NCBI RefSeq assembly: GCF_947632095.1
Contig: NZ_CANROA010000005.1
Span: forward strand, 1 to 64,000
From: an uncultured Microbacterium sp.
Lineage (GTDB): Bacteria > Actinomycetota > Actinomycetes > Actinomycetales > Microbacteriaceae
Length of the DNA: 64,000 nucleotides
Direction of reading: 5' to 3'
Shown: positions 25,892 to 34,522 of the stretch, piece after piece
How positions within the stretch are numbered: position 1 is the stretch's first letter
Layout: each line of letters opens with the position of its first letter
The notes under the pieces: model-generated
Told to the model about the DNA's origin: nothing
Seen by the model: only the letters and a program-made list of their open reading frames with translations
Database searches by the model: none
Made by a program: the position numbers and the translations under genes

Positions 25892-26875
25892 TCAGCGCGC
25901 GTCGAGCCACTGGGCGGCCTCGGTCGCCCAGTAGGTGAGGATCGCGTCAGCGCCCGCGCGGCGGATGGAGAGGAGCGACTCGAGGACAGCCGCCCGACGA
26001 TCGATCCAGCCGTTCGCGGCGGCGGCCTCGATCATCGCGTACTCGCCGGAGATCTGGTAGGCCCAGACGGGGATCTGCACGTTGTCACGGACCTCGCGCA
26101 GCACGTCGAGGAAGCCCATGGCCGGTTTGACCATGACGATGTCGGCGCCCTCGGCCTCATCGATCAGCGCCTCGAGCAGGCCCTCGCGGCGGTTGCCGGG
26201 GTCGAGCTGGTAGGTGCGCCGGTCGCCGGTGAGCTGCGAGTCGACGGCCTCGCGGAAGGGGCCGTAGAACGCGCTCGCGTACTTCGCGGCATAGCCCAAC
26301 AGCATCGTGTCGGTGAAGCCCTCGGCGTCCAGACCCTGACGGATGACGGCCACCTGGCCGTCCATCATGCCCGACAGCCCCAACAGCTGGGAGCCGGCGC
26401 GCGCCTGGGAGAGCGCCATCGACACATAGCGGTCGAGGGTCGCGTCGTTGTCGACGGAGCCGTCCGCGGCGAGCACACCGCAGTGGCCGTGATCGGTGAA
26501 CTCGTCCAGGCACAGGTCGGTCTGCACCACGAGCGCATCGCCGACCTCCTCGACCAGTGCGGTCGTGGCGAGGTTCAGGATGCCGTTCGGGTCATCCGCT
26601 CCGGAACCCTGCGCATCGCGCACTGCGGGAACGCCGAACAGCATGACGCCGCCGACCCCGGCCTCGGCGGCCTCGGCCGCCGCGCGGCGCAGCGAGTCCA
26701 TGCTGTGCTGCACGACACCGGGCATCGAGCCGATGGGCTGCGCCTCGGCGAGACCTTCGCGCACGAACATCGGCAGCACGAGCTGACGGGCCTCGACCGA
26801 CGTCTCGCGCACGAGGTTGCGCACCGCCGGACTCTGGCGCAGACGGCGCGGACGGATCTCGGGGAAGGAGCTCAC
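25892..26875 (-). CDS. hemB: delta-aminolevulinic acid dehydratase (porphobilinogen synthase)
   Basis: A 327-residue enzyme that joins two 5-aminolevulinates to porphobilinogen. The metal-site segment reads [16 protein letters not shown], a mixed Cys/Asp set typical of Actinobacteria, not the three-Cys zinc type. The active-site lysines lie in YAAKYAS near 203 and in MVKPAM near 257. [13 protein letters not shown] is also typical. Its ATG overlaps the hemD stop by 4 bp, showing translational coupling. Confidence 0.96.
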   Translation of the reverse strand: MSSFPEIRPRRLRQSPAVRNLVRETSVEARQLVLPMFVREGLAEAQPIGSMPGVVQHSMDSLRRAAAEAAEAGVGGVMLFGVPAVRDAQGSGADDPNGILNLATTALVEEVGDALVVQTDLCLDEFTDHGHCGVLAADGSVDNDATLDRYVSMALSQARAGSQLLGLSGMMDGQVAVIRQGLDAEGFTDTMLLGYAAKYASAFYGPFREAVDSQLTGDRRTYQLDPGNRREGLLEALIDEAEGADIVMVKPAMGFLDVLREVRDNVQIPVWAYQISGEYAMIEAAAANGWIDRRAAVLESLLSIRRAGADAILTYWATEAAQWLDAR

Positions 26876-27672
26876 GGCGCGAACTCGTCTGCAGCGTGCG
26901 GGAGGGTGAAGTGCGAGACCGCGTCGATCAGTGCGTCGACGGTCTGCTTGTCGGCGACGACCGTGATCGGCAGGCCGGCCTTGCGCGCATCGCTCGCGGT
27001 GCGCGGGCCGATCGCAGCGAGAAGCGTGTCATCGGGGATCTCCGGGAACTGCTCGCGCACCTGCTTGGCGACGGAGCCGCTCGTGATGAGGATCGCGTTG
27101 ATCCGGCCGCTGTCGACATCGCGACGGATCCGGTCCGTGACCGGAACCCCGACCGTGCGGTAGGCAACGATGCTGGACACATCGTGTCCCGCCGCGATGA
27201 GCGACTCGGTCAGCACCGGCTTCGCGATCTCGCTGCGCAGAGTCAGGATGCGACGGGGCTCGGGTTCGAGCGCCATCATCTGCTGGGCCATGCCGGCCGC
27301 GGAGTTGTCTTTCTCGGGGACCAGCGCGACCTCGTAGCCGACGGCCTGCAGGGCGGCCGCGGTGGTCTCGCCGACCGCGGCGATCTTCGTGGTCTTGGGC
27401 ACGACGGCACGGTGCGCGAAGAGCACGTCGACGGTCGTGGCGCTCGTCACCGTGAGCCAGTCGAAGGCACCGGCGGCCAGCTTCTCGAGCGCGTCGTCGA
27501 GCGCAGCCTGATCATTGGTCGGGCCGAAGTTGATCAGCGGTGCGACGACAGGGACCGCGCCCTGCGCCCGCAGACTCGCGGCGACGCCGTCGCCCCACGG
27601 GCCTCCTCGCGGGACGAGGACGCGCCAGCCGGTCAACGGCTTCTCATGGTTCGTTTCGGGTGTAGTGGTCAT
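26872..27672 (-). CDS. hemD: uroporphyrinogen-III synthase
   Basis: A 266-residue protein that cyclises hydroxymethylbilane to uroporphyrinogen III. HemD is weakly conserved, but the two-domain pattern and GWRVLVPR near residue 15, WLTVTSATTVDVLF near 85, VGETTAAAL near 115 and LITSGSVAKQVREQFP near 210 fit. I chose ATG 27672, which leaves 10 bp after the hemC stop (27683); the frame extends farther upstream but there overlaps hemC. Position between hemC and hemB supports the call. Confidence 0.9.
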   Translation of the reverse strand: MTTTPETNHEKPLTGWRVLVPRGGPWGDGVAASLRAQGAVPVVAPLINFGPTNDQAALDDALEKLAAGAFDWLTVTSATTVDVLFAHRAVVPKTTKIAAVGETTAAALQAVGYEVALVPEKDNSAAGMAQQMMALEPEPRRILTLRSEIAKPVLTESLIAAGHDVSSIVAYRTVGVPVTDRIRRDVDSGRINAILITSGSVAKQVREQFPEIPDDTLLAAIGPRTASDARKAGLPITVVADKQTVDALIDAVSHFTLPHAADEFAP

Positions 27673-27682
27673 CAGAGTGCTC

Positions 27683-28663
27683 TCAGGAGACGTAGTCGGC
27701 CGCCCCTTGTTCGAGCAGCCGACGGGCGACAGAAAGACCGAACTGGCGAGCTGCGTCATTCGGGTCCGCACCATCGGCAGCATCCGCATCGTTGCCACTG
27801 CCGTTCAGACGAATATACCCCTCGTCCAGGCCTTCGGTGACGTCGAGGCCGATCCGGCCGGTGCCCGCGGGCTCGTAGACGATGGTTCGCAGGCGGACAG
27901 AGTCGCCGGTGACGACGGCATGCGCCGCCATGGGAGCCTGACAGCCCGCGTCGAGCCCCTCGAGCACCCCGCGCTCGACCGTGATGGCCAGACGGGTGGC
28001 CGCATCATCGATCTGCGCCAGCGCGTCACGCAGCTCCTGCGGAGCATCCGCCGTCGTCTCGACCGCGAGGGATCCCTGACCGGGTGCGGTGGGCCACTCG
28101 CTGAAGCCCAGGTCTTCACGCGCGAGCGTCAGCTCCGCTCCGAGACGGGACAGGCCCGCGGCCGCGAGGATGACGGCATCCAGCTCACCGGTCTCGACGC
28201 GTTCCAGACGCGAATCCACGTTGCCGCGGATATCGACGACCTCGACCTGCGGGGCGCGACGACGCACCTGCGCGATACGGCGGGGCGAACCCGTGCCCAC
28301 CTTCGCACCCGCCGGGAGCAGGTGCAGCGGCGTGCCGTCGCGGGTGATCACGACATCGCGGGCGTCTTCGCGCACCGGCGTCGCACCGATCACGAGGCCT
28401 TCGGGCATCGCGGTCGGCAGGTCTTTGAGGGAGTGCACGAGGATGTCGCACTCGCCCGCGAGCAGAGCCTCGCGCAGACGGGTGGCGAAGACGCCGACTC
28501 CGCCGATCTCCGAGAGGGATGCCCGGTTCGTGTCGCCTTCGGAGACGATCGGGACGAGTTCGACACGACGGCCGGTGACCTCTTCGAGGGCGGCGGCGAC
28601 GTGTCCGGACTGGGCTTGGGCCAGCGCGCTGCGGCGCGTGCCGAGACGGATCGGGGCGTTCAT
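27683..28663 (-). CDS. hemC: porphobilinogen deaminase (hydroxymethylbilane synthase)
   Basis: A 326-residue enzyme that links four porphobilinogens into hydroxymethylbilane. IRLGTRRSALAQAQ opens the protein, HSLKDLPTAMPEGL lies near 77, GTGSPRRIAQ near 123, and GCQAPMAAHA near 235 has the Cys that carries the dipyrromethane cofactor. The stop codon of hemQ directly precedes ATG 28663. The C-terminal segment between about residues 285 and 310 is Asp/Ala-rich and longer than in many homologues. Confidence 0.96.
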   Translation of the reverse strand: MNAPIRLGTRRSALAQAQSGHVAAALEEVTGRRVELVPIVSEGDTNRASLSEIGGVGVFATRLREALLAGECDILVHSLKDLPTAMPEGLVIGATPVREDARDVVITRDGTPLHLLPAGAKVGTGSPRRIAQVRRRAPQVEVVDIRGNVDSRLERVETGELDAVILAAAGLSRLGAELTLAREDLGFSEWPTAPGQGSLAVETTADAPQELRDALAQIDDAATRLAITVERGVLEGLDAGCQAPMAAHAVVTGDSVRLRTIVYEPAGTGRIGLDVTEGLDEGYIRLNGSGNDADAADGADPNDAARQFGLSVARRLLEQGAADYVS

Positions 28664-29341
28664 TTACTGCAGCACATCCGCGATCTCGTCGAAGCGCAGG
28701 CGGCGCCCGGTGTAGAAGGGCACCTCCTCCTTCACGTAGCGGCGGGCCTCCGTATAACGCAGGTCGCGCATGAGGTCGACGAGCTCGGTGGGGTCGTCCG
28801 CTTCGAGCGGCAGCAGCCACTCGTAGTCGCCGAGCGCGAAGGCCGCGACCGTGTTGGCCACGACGCCGCGGAACGCGGCCCCCTTGCGGCCGTGATCGGC
28901 GAGCATCGTGCGGCGCTCGCTCTCGTCGATCAGGTACCACTCCGGAGTGCGCACGAAGGGGTACAGGCACAGCCAGCCCTTCGCCTCGACGTCGCGGAGG
29001 AAGCCGGGCACATGAGCGCGGTTGAACTCGGCATCGCGGTGCACGCCCATGACGTTCCAGACGGGCAGGAGCGTGCGCAGCATCTCGGTGCGGCGCAGGC
29101 GACGCAGCGCCTGCTGAAGCTCTTCGGCGGTATCGCCATGCAGCCAGACCATGAGGTCGGCATCGGCCTTGAGACCGGAGACGTCGTAGAATCCGCGGAT
29201 CGTCACGCCGGAATCTTCGATGTGGCCGGCGATGTTCTCCAGCTCGGTCGCATCCGCCTCGATGACGGGTGCGTCGGGATTACGGCGCCACACCGCCCAA
29301 AGGGTGAAACCGGACGGGTTCTCTTCGCTCACTTCGGACAT
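28664..29341 (-). CDS. hemQ: coproheme decarboxylase HemQ (chlorite dismutase family)
   Basis: A 225-residue chlorite-dismutase-fold protein, the last enzyme (coproheme decarboxylase, ChdC) of the coproporphyrin-dependent heme route used by Actinobacteria and Firmicutes. Typical parts are the segments SGFTLWAVWRR at the N-terminus, FYDVSGLKADADLMVWLHG, and EWYLIDESERRTMLADHGRKG. I chose ATG 29341; CAGACT at 29348-29353 stands 6 nt upstream, so a transcript probably starts here and runs through hemC, hemD, hemB and hemL. A longer frame (to 29377) would cross this promoter. Confidence 0.94.
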   Translation of the reverse strand: MSEVSEENPSGFTLWAVWRRNPDAPVIEADATELENIAGHIEDSGVTIRGFYDVSGLKADADLMVWLHGDTAEELQQALRRLRRTEMLRTLLPVWNVMGVHRDAEFNRAHVPGFLRDVEAKGWLCLYPFVRTPEWYLIDESERRTMLADHGRKGAAFRGVVANTVAAFALGDYEWLLPLEADDPTELVDLMRDLRYTEARRYVKEEVPFYTGRRLRFDEIADVLQ

Positions 29342-29347
29342 GCATCC

Positions 29348-29353
29348 AGTCTG
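29348..29353 (-). promoter_or_regulatory. leaderless-type -10 element of hemQ operon
   Basis: CAGACT on the minus strand, spacer GGATGC, then ATG 29341. Identical CAGACT elements serve the genes starting at 24411 and 41608. Confidence 0.5.
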
Positions 29354-29389
29354 CCCCTTTCTTCCGAAAGGGGCCAATGCGCGTCCTGG

Positions 29390-29665
29390 TCAGCGTGCGA
29401 TGGCGCGGGCGACGGCCCAGACGAGGCCGCCGATACCGGCAGCGAGGACGACCGCTCCGGCGATCGCGCCGGCCGGGTTGCGTTCGGCGAACGCACGGGC
29501 GCGGGCTGCGCCGCGCACCGATGCCTTCTCGATGCGTCGCGGCACGTTGCCCTTGATCTCGATCGCGGCGAGCGCCGCCTTCAGCTCTGCGCGAGCGGAT
29601 GCCACGGGATCGGTGATCCCCGCCGGCACCGCCGTGCGGGGCAGATTCTGATCAGAAGTCGTCAT
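29390..29665 (-). CDS. small membrane protein, DUF3618-like
   Basis: A 91-residue protein with an amphipathic N-terminal region (ASARAELKAALAAIEIKGNVPRR) and one C-terminal membrane helix at about 65-88. The layout suits DUF3618-type proteins. Its ATG lies 14 bp inside the preceding holin-X-like gene, so the two are coupled. Function unknown. It is third of three small membrane genes between hemY and hemQ. Confidence 0.7.
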   Translation of the reverse strand: MTTSDQNLPRTAVPAGITDPVASARAELKAALAAIEIKGNVPRRIEKASVRGAARARAFAERNPAGAIAGAVVLAAGIGGLVWAVARAIAR

Positions 29666-30059
29666 CGCCCGCCTCCTTCACAAGTCGAATATCGGCGGCA
29701 ACGGCCTGTCCGGGGTTCTCCCGACGCAGCGCCTTGCGGAATTTCAGCAGGCCGAGGATCACGCAGACGGCGAGGCAGACGATCAGCAGTCCGATCACCG
29801 CCAGCACCGCGAGCCAGGCCGGCCACCAGGAGGCGAGCCCAACGACGGCGAATGTCAGGAGCATCGGGACGAGCCAGAACAGGAAGAACAGCGCGATGAG
29901 GAACCAGACGCTGCCGATTCCCGCATCCTTCGCCGTGCGCGAGATCCAGGCCTTCGCCGCGTCGATCTCGGCCTTGACCAGGGTGGTGACGAGCTCGGGC
30001 AGATCGCCCAGCAGCGTCAGGAGACTGTCATCCGCGCGGTCGCGGTATCCGCGGGCCAT
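29652..30059 (-). CDS. phage holin superfamily III (actinobacterial holin-X-like) membrane protein
   Basis: A 135-residue membrane protein of the actinobacterial holin-X / DUF1469 type: an amphipathic N-terminal helix (LLTLLGDLPELVTTLVKAEID), two close membrane helices at about 50-75 and 82-108, and a charged C-terminus. Despite the name, family members sit in ordinary chromosomal loci and no phage gene is near. It follows the YtxH-like gene with 1 bp between stop and start. Confidence 0.75.
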   Translation of the reverse strand: MARGYRDRADDSLLTLLGDLPELVTTLVKAEIDAAKAWISRTAKDAGIGSVWFLIALFFLFWLVPMLLTFAVVGLASWWPAWLAVLAVIGLLIVCLAVCVILGLLKFRKALRRENPGQAVAADIRLVKEAGDDDF

Positions 30060-30060
30060 G

Positions 30061-30453
30061 TCACTTGCCGTTCGTCGAGGTCTTCGCAGCCGCGGAGGAC
30101 TTCTTCGCGGGAGTCTTCTTCGCCGCTGTGCTCTGCGCCTCGTCGACGGCGTTCTCGAGGTCGGCCGCGGCCTTCTTGCCCGTGGCGATCGCCGCGTCGA
30201 GCTTCGCGCCCGGAGTATCCGAGGAGCCCGCGGCCTTGGCGACCTTCACCACGCCGTTCCAGAGCGCGCCCGGAACAACGGCGGCCTTCTCGCCGACGTA
30301 GCTCTTGGCTCGCTGGACCTGGTTCTGCACGGGGTCGAGGTGCCAGACCTTCAGCCACTGCGTCTTGATCTGCTCGTAGCGTTCGCGTCCGGCACGCGTG
30401 CCGAGCACGTAGCCCACGCCGAGTCCGACGACGATTCCGATCTTCCCCTTCAT
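30061..30453 (-). CDS. YtxH-like small membrane protein
   Basis: A 130-residue protein: IGIVVGLGVGYVLGTRAGRERYEQI at the N-terminus is the Gly-rich helix of YtxH-like proteins, and the C-terminus is Ala/Lys-rich with low complexity (AAKKTPAKKSSAAAK). It may bind DNA or membranes nonspecifically; that is speculation. ATG 30453 follows GAGGAGAA. AGCGTA at 30516-30521 reads TACGCT on the minus strand, a possible own promoter with a leader of about 55 nt, so these three genes need not depend on hemE-hemY transcription. Confidence 0.65.
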   Translation of the reverse strand: MKGKIGIVVGLGVGYVLGTRAGRERYEQIKTQWLKVWHLDPVQNQVQRAKSYVGEKAAVVPGALWNGVVKVAKAAGSSDTPGAKLDAAIATGKKAAADLENAVDEAQSTAAKKTPAKKSSAAAKTSTNGK

Positions 30454-30567
30454 GGGGTTCTCCTCACGTTGTTCCGCTCGAGCCGGGGGCGTATGCACCG
30501 CCGGCCAGGTCTCCCAGCGTAACGCCATATGCCGAGATCGGCATCTACTGGTTGACAGCGGCCCGGC

Positions 30568-32052
30568 TCAGCCCCAGAGGAGGGCCCGTCGCACGCGTTC
30601 TGTTTCATCGACGGCATCGGGGATGACCTGAGCCAGCCCCGTCCCCGACAGCCAGGCGCCGACGGCGCCGAGCCCGTCGATCTTCGCGACAGCCGCCCGG
30701 ACGGACCGGCGCCGCTCGCCGGCGCCGAGCAGCGAGACCGGCTGCGACTGCGTGAAGCGGGACCGGTGCGCGGCGATGAGACTCTCCGGTGCGAGGTGAA
30801 CGCCGAGAAGAGCGGATGCTTCGGACAGCGCGAGCTGCGCGGCGGCATCGTCGTCGAGAGCGGCCGTGGCCGCCGGCTCGCCCTGCGATCCGAAGGAGAC
30901 CCGGACGATGTGGCGGCCCCCGGCGCTCTCGCGGAGCCACTCCCATTTGACGGTGGCGTGCGTGAGCGCCTTTCCGGTGTGGCTGCCGGGCACTGTGAGC
31001 ACACCGGTTCCGCGGGGCGCGGCATCCAGCACCGGAGCATCGATCAGGAGCGAGACGATCTCGATCTCCGGCGCCTGGCCGGGAGTTCCGAGACCGGGTA
31101 CATGATCGGCGAGCAGGTCGCGGGCGACGGGTTCCGCGGTGGCGATGATCACGGCATCCGCGACGATCGTCTCGACCGTCGGCTCCGCACCCTCCTCGGA
31201 TGCTTCGTCGTCGCCGGCGACGGTGACGGTGACGATCCAGGAATCGCCCTCACGGGCGATCTGCTCGACCGCGGCCTCCGTGCGGATCGTCGCCCCGAGC
31301 AGTGCAGCATCCGCGGCGAGCGCATCGATGAGCGTGTGCATGCCGCCCGAGAGCGCCTCGACCGCCGAGCCCGGCGCCTTCCTCGCCCGCTCGGCCCGAT
31401 CGGCGATCATCTGCGCGACCGCGACGGACAGCGACCCGGTTAGGGTGAGCGTCTCGTTGAGTCCGGGAGCCGCGATCTCCGGATCGACGTCATCCGGGTG
31501 CGCAGAGTACACGCCCGCCGTGACGGGCGCCACGAGCAGGTCGCGAACCTTGGCGCCCATGCGCGTCTCGACGAGGTGACCGAGGCTGCGGTCCTTGCCG
31601 ATCGTCAGCAGCGGACGCACACGGTCGAGGTAGGCGCGCCACGCGCCGCCCCAGCCGATGATGCGGCGCACGTCCTCGGCGAAGGGGTTGGCCGGGATGC
31701 CGAGCACACCGCCCTTGGGCAGCGGAGCCGGCGCGATGCCGGGAGCGCCGACGAGCCAGGCACCGACAGGGTTCGGGGTGACGACACGATCTGTCAGAGC
31801 CAGCTCATCGATCAGTTCGCGGACGTGACCGCCGCGCGTCGCATAGCTCTCGGCTCCGGCATCCACCATCACACCATCGAGCTCCGCCCGCCGGATGGCA
31901 CCGCCGAGAACGTCCGCGGCCTCGAGCAGAGTGACCCGCATGCCGACCTTGGCGCATTCGCGCGCCGCGACCAGCCCGCCGACGCCGCCGCCGACGACCA
32001 CGACATGGCGCGAAGCCGCGCGGGCGGCGAGGTCCTCGGGGGCGTCCGTCAT
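30568..32052 (-). CDS. hemY: coproporphyrinogen III oxidase / protoporphyrinogen oxidase (HemY/CgoX type)
   Basis: A 494-residue FAD enzyme. VVVVGGGVGGLVAARE near residue 17 is the dinucleotide-binding motif, followed by LLEAADVLGGAIR; the C-terminal LGAVGAWLSGTGLAQVI is the family FAD contact. In organisms with HemQ this enzyme oxidises coproporphyrinogen III to coproporphyrin III. Its ATG overlaps the hemE stop by 4 bp. The acidic insert GDDEASEEGAEPTVE near 295 is longer than usual. Confidence 0.92.
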   Translation of the reverse strand: MTDAPEDLAARAASRHVVVVGGGVGGLVAARECAKVGMRVTLLEAADVLGGAIRRAELDGVMVDAGAESYATRGGHVRELIDELALTDRVVTPNPVGAWLVGAPGIAPAPLPKGGVLGIPANPFAEDVRRIIGWGGAWRAYLDRVRPLLTIGKDRSLGHLVETRMGAKVRDLLVAPVTAGVYSAHPDDVDPEIAAPGLNETLTLTGSLSVAVAQMIADRAERARKAPGSAVEALSGGMHTLIDALAADAALLGATIRTEAAVEQIAREGDSWIVTVTVAGDDEASEEGAEPTVETIVADAVIIATAEPVARDLLADHVPGLGTPGQAPEIEIVSLLIDAPVLDAAPRGTGVLTVPGSHTGKALTHATVKWEWLRESAGGRHIVRVSFGSQGEPAATAALDDDAAAQLALSEASALLGVHLAPESLIAAHRSRFTQSQPVSLLGAGERRRSVRAAVAKIDGLGAVGAWLSGTGLAQVIPDAVDETERVRRALLWG

Positions 32053-33086
32053 GCGCCCAGGCCCTGCTGGGCGTGCGCGAGCTCGACGATGCGCGTCAGC
32101 TGGTCGGGGTCGGTCTCCGGCGGAACGCCGTGACCGAGGTTGAGGATGTGGGCGCGCGCGGAACGGCCGCGGCGCAGAACCTCGAGGACGTGCTTCTCGA
32201 GGATCTCCCACGGAGCCTGCAGCAGTGCCGGGTCGATGTTGCCCTGCAGCGTCACATCCGGGCCGAGGACCGCCGCGGCCTCATCCAGCGGCATGCGCCA
32301 GTCGACGCCGACCGCCGAGGTGATGCCGTCGAGGCGCATGTCGCCCAGGAACGGTCCGGTGCCGACGCCGAAGTGGATGACCGGCACGGGAAGGTCGATG
32401 ACCGACGCCTTCGAGTGCGGTGCGATGTGCGCTCGGTAGTCGTCCGGGTTCAGAGAGCCCGCCCACGAGTCGAACAGCTGCACCGCCGAGGCGCCCGCGT
32501 CGATCTGGGCTTCGAGGAACCGGCGCGAGACGCGGGAGAGCCAGTCGGCCAGACGATTCCAGGACTCGGGGTCGGCGTGCATCATGGCGCGCGCTCGCAG
32601 GTGCTCCTTCGACGGGCCTCCCTCGATGAGGTACGCGGCCAGCGTGAAGGGCGCACCGGCGAAGCCGACGAGAGGGGTGTCGCCCAGCTCTGCCGTGATG
32701 ATGCGGATGGCCGCGGTGATCGCCTCGTGATCGAGGTCGGCGGGATCGATCGCCGTGATGCGGTCGACATCGGCGCGCGTGCGCACCGGGTTCGCGAACA
32801 CCGGGCCCCGGCCCGGCTCGATCTCGACCTCGACGCCCGCCAGACGCAGAGGGATGACGATGTCGCTGAAGAAGACGGCCGCATCGACCTTGTGCCGGCG
32901 CACCGGCTGCAGGGTGATCTCGGCTGCGAGCTCCGGGGTCAGGCAGGCATCGAGCATCCGCGTACCGACCCGCAGCTCGCGGTACTCGGGAAGGGAACGA
33001 CCGGCCTGACGCATGAACCAGACCGGGGTCTGCTCGGGGCGGTCACCGGCGAGAGCGCGCAGCATCGGAGAGTGTGTGGCAGCCAT
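32049..33086 (-). CDS. hemE: uroporphyrinogen decarboxylase
   Basis: A 345-residue enzyme that removes four carboxyl groups from uroporphyrinogen III to give coproporphyrinogen III. MRQAGRSLPEYR near residue 25 is the family signature, FFSDIVIPL near 73 supplies the catalytic Asp, and GFAGAPFTLAAYLIEGG and FDSWAGSL follow. I chose ATG 33086, with GAGGAT 6 nt upstream as a possible -10; the frame continues upstream but that part is antisense to hemA. First gene of hemE-hemY. Confidence 0.96.
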   Translation of the reverse strand: MAATHSPMLRALAGDRPEQTPVWFMRQAGRSLPEYRELRVGTRMLDACLTPELAAEITLQPVRRHKVDAAVFFSDIVIPLRLAGVEVEIEPGRGPVFANPVRTRADVDRITAIDPADLDHEAITAAIRIITAELGDTPLVGFAGAPFTLAAYLIEGGPSKEHLRARAMMHADPESWNRLADWLSRVSRRFLEAQIDAGASAVQLFDSWAGSLNPDDYRAHIAPHSKASVIDLPVPVIHFGVGTGPFLGDMRLDGITSAVGVDWRMPLDEAAAVLGPDVTLQGNIDPALLQAPWEILEKHVLEVLRRGRSARAHILNLGHGVPPETDPDQLTRIVELAHAQQGLGA

Positions 33087-33160
33087 GCCTCCATCCTCCC
33101 ATCCGTACTGAGGAATCGTCCCTTCAGCTCCCTCTACGGTTCGCGGCGTAGACTGGAGGG
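33087..33160. promoter_or_regulatory. divergent promoter region hemE / hemA
   Basis: The 74 bp hold both promoters. GAGGAT (minus strand, 33093-33098) ends 6 nt before hemE ATG. TAGACT (plus strand, 33149-33154) ends 6 nt before hemA GTG. Both would give leaderless transcripts. A GGAGG at 33155-33159 lies too close to GTG 33161 to act as a normal ribosome site, which supports the leaderless reading. No clear operator is seen. Confidence 0.5.
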
Positions 33161-34456
33161 GTGCTGCTGTGCGTGACGGCGAGTCACAAGACCGCCTCCT
33201 TCGAAATGCTCGAACGATTGAGCCGCACCCCTGACGACGTCGCCCCCAATCTTCTGGGTCTGGCTTCGTGCGTGCAGGGGGCCGTCGTCGTCGCCACCTG
33301 CAACCGCTTCGAGGCGTACATCGAGGTCGACGAACCGGTGACCGCGGCCGGCGCCGTCGGCGTCGAAGCCGTGCTGGAAGCCATCGAGCAGACCGCCGGC
33401 ATCCCCGCCGAAGAGCTCGAGGGCGCCTATGAGGTGCACTCCGGCCGCCATGTCGCCGAGCATCTGTTCGCCGTGGCATCCGGTCTCGAATCGGTCGTCC
33501 CCGGTGAGGGCGAGATCGCGGGCCAGGTTCGCCGCGCCCTGAAGTCCGCCCGCAAGGAGGGCACCACCTCCCCCGAGCTCGAGCGTCTCTTCCAGCGCGC
33601 CAGCCAGGCCCAGCGCAAGGTCAAGAACGTCACGGCGCTCGGCCGTGCCGGCCGCTCGCTCGTGCGCCTCTCGCTCGAGCTCGCCGACAGCCGCATCGCC
33701 GACTGGTCCGCCGAGAAGGTGCTGCTCGTCGGAACCGGCGCCTACGCAGCCGTCACCCTCGCGACCCTGCGCGAACGCGGCGCCGTCGACATCTCCGTCT
33801 ACTCCCCTTCGGGCCGTGCGGCCGTCTTCGCCGAGAAGCACGACATCACCGCCGTCCCCGAAGACGACTACGCCCGCATCGCCTCGCGATCCAGCCTCCT
33901 CATCACCTGCACCAACGCCGCCGAGGAGCCGGTTCTCGGCCCGCAGCACCTGCAGGCGCCCACCGGTCCCGTCCCCGCGGGCTGCCCCATGGGGCAGAAC
34001 TCCCAGCTCGTCATCGACCTGGGAATGCCCCGCAACGTCGACCCCGCCGTCGCCTCGCTCGAAGGCGTCGCCCTCCTCGACCTCGAGACGATCCGCCTGC
34101 ACGCCCCGCTCGAAGAGCTCCAGGCCACCGATGCCGCGCGCTCCGTGGTTCGCGAGGCCGCCGACACCTTCAACGTCGTCGGCGACCGCCAGAGCGTGAC
34201 CCCCGCCGTCGTCGCGTTCCGAACGCACATCCTCAGCCTCATGGAGGCCGAGATCGACCGGGCCCGCGCCCGCGGCGATGAGGACGGCCGGGTCGAGCAG
34301 GCCATGCGCCACCTCGCCGGGGTCCTCACCCACACACCCACGGTGCGCGCCCACGAGCTCGCCGCCGACGGCCGCAGCGCCGAGTTCATCTCCGCCCTCG
34401 AGACGATCTACGGCATCACCCCCGAGGTCCCGGCCGCGGCATCCGACATCGCCTGA
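33161..34456 (+). CDS. hemA: glutamyl-tRNA reductase
   Basis: A 431-residue enzyme that reduces glutamyl-tRNA to glutamate 1-semialdehyde, the first committed step of this C5 heme route. TASHKTASFEMLE near residue 6, VVATCNRFEAYIE with the catalytic Cys near 47, EGEIAGQVRRAL near 110 and LVGTGAYAAV (NADPH) near 190 are diagnostic. The start GTG 33161 matches the family N-terminus. HemA pairs with HemL at the far end of the cluster. Confidence 0.95.
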   Translation: MLLCVTASHKTASFEMLERLSRTPDDVAPNLLGLASCVQGAVVVATCNRFEAYIEVDEPVTAAGAVGVEAVLEAIEQTAGIPAEELEGAYEVHSGRHVAEHLFAVASGLESVVPGEGEIAGQVRRALKSARKEGTTSPELERLFQRASQAQRKVKNVTALGRAGRSLVRLSLELADSRIADWSAEKVLLVGTGAYAAVTLATLRERGAVDISVYSPSGRAAVFAEKHDITAVPEDDYARIASRSSLLITCTNAAEEPVLGPQHLQAPTGPVPAGCPMGQNSQLVIDLGMPRNVDPAVASLEGVALLDLETIRLHAPLEELQATDAARSVVREAADTFNVVGDRQSVTPAVVAFRTHILSLMEAEIDRARARGDEDGRVEQAMRHLAGVLTHTPTVRAHELAADGRSAEFISALETIYGITPEVPAAASDIA

Positions 34457-34522
34457 CTCCGCCGAGAGAGCTCGGGCGCGTGCTACGGTGGCGTCGCTCG
34501 AATCTCGAAACCGGAGTGAACT

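Noticed and set aside
29652..30059. Holin-like gene as a sign of a prophage
   Set aside because: No other phage gene, integrase or attachment site is near; holin-X family members are common in actinobacterial chromosomes.
30529..30544. Palindrome ATGCCGAGATCGGCAT after hemY as terminator
   Set aside because: The loop would be two bases or the stem only about five pairs; no T-run follows. It may equally be chance.
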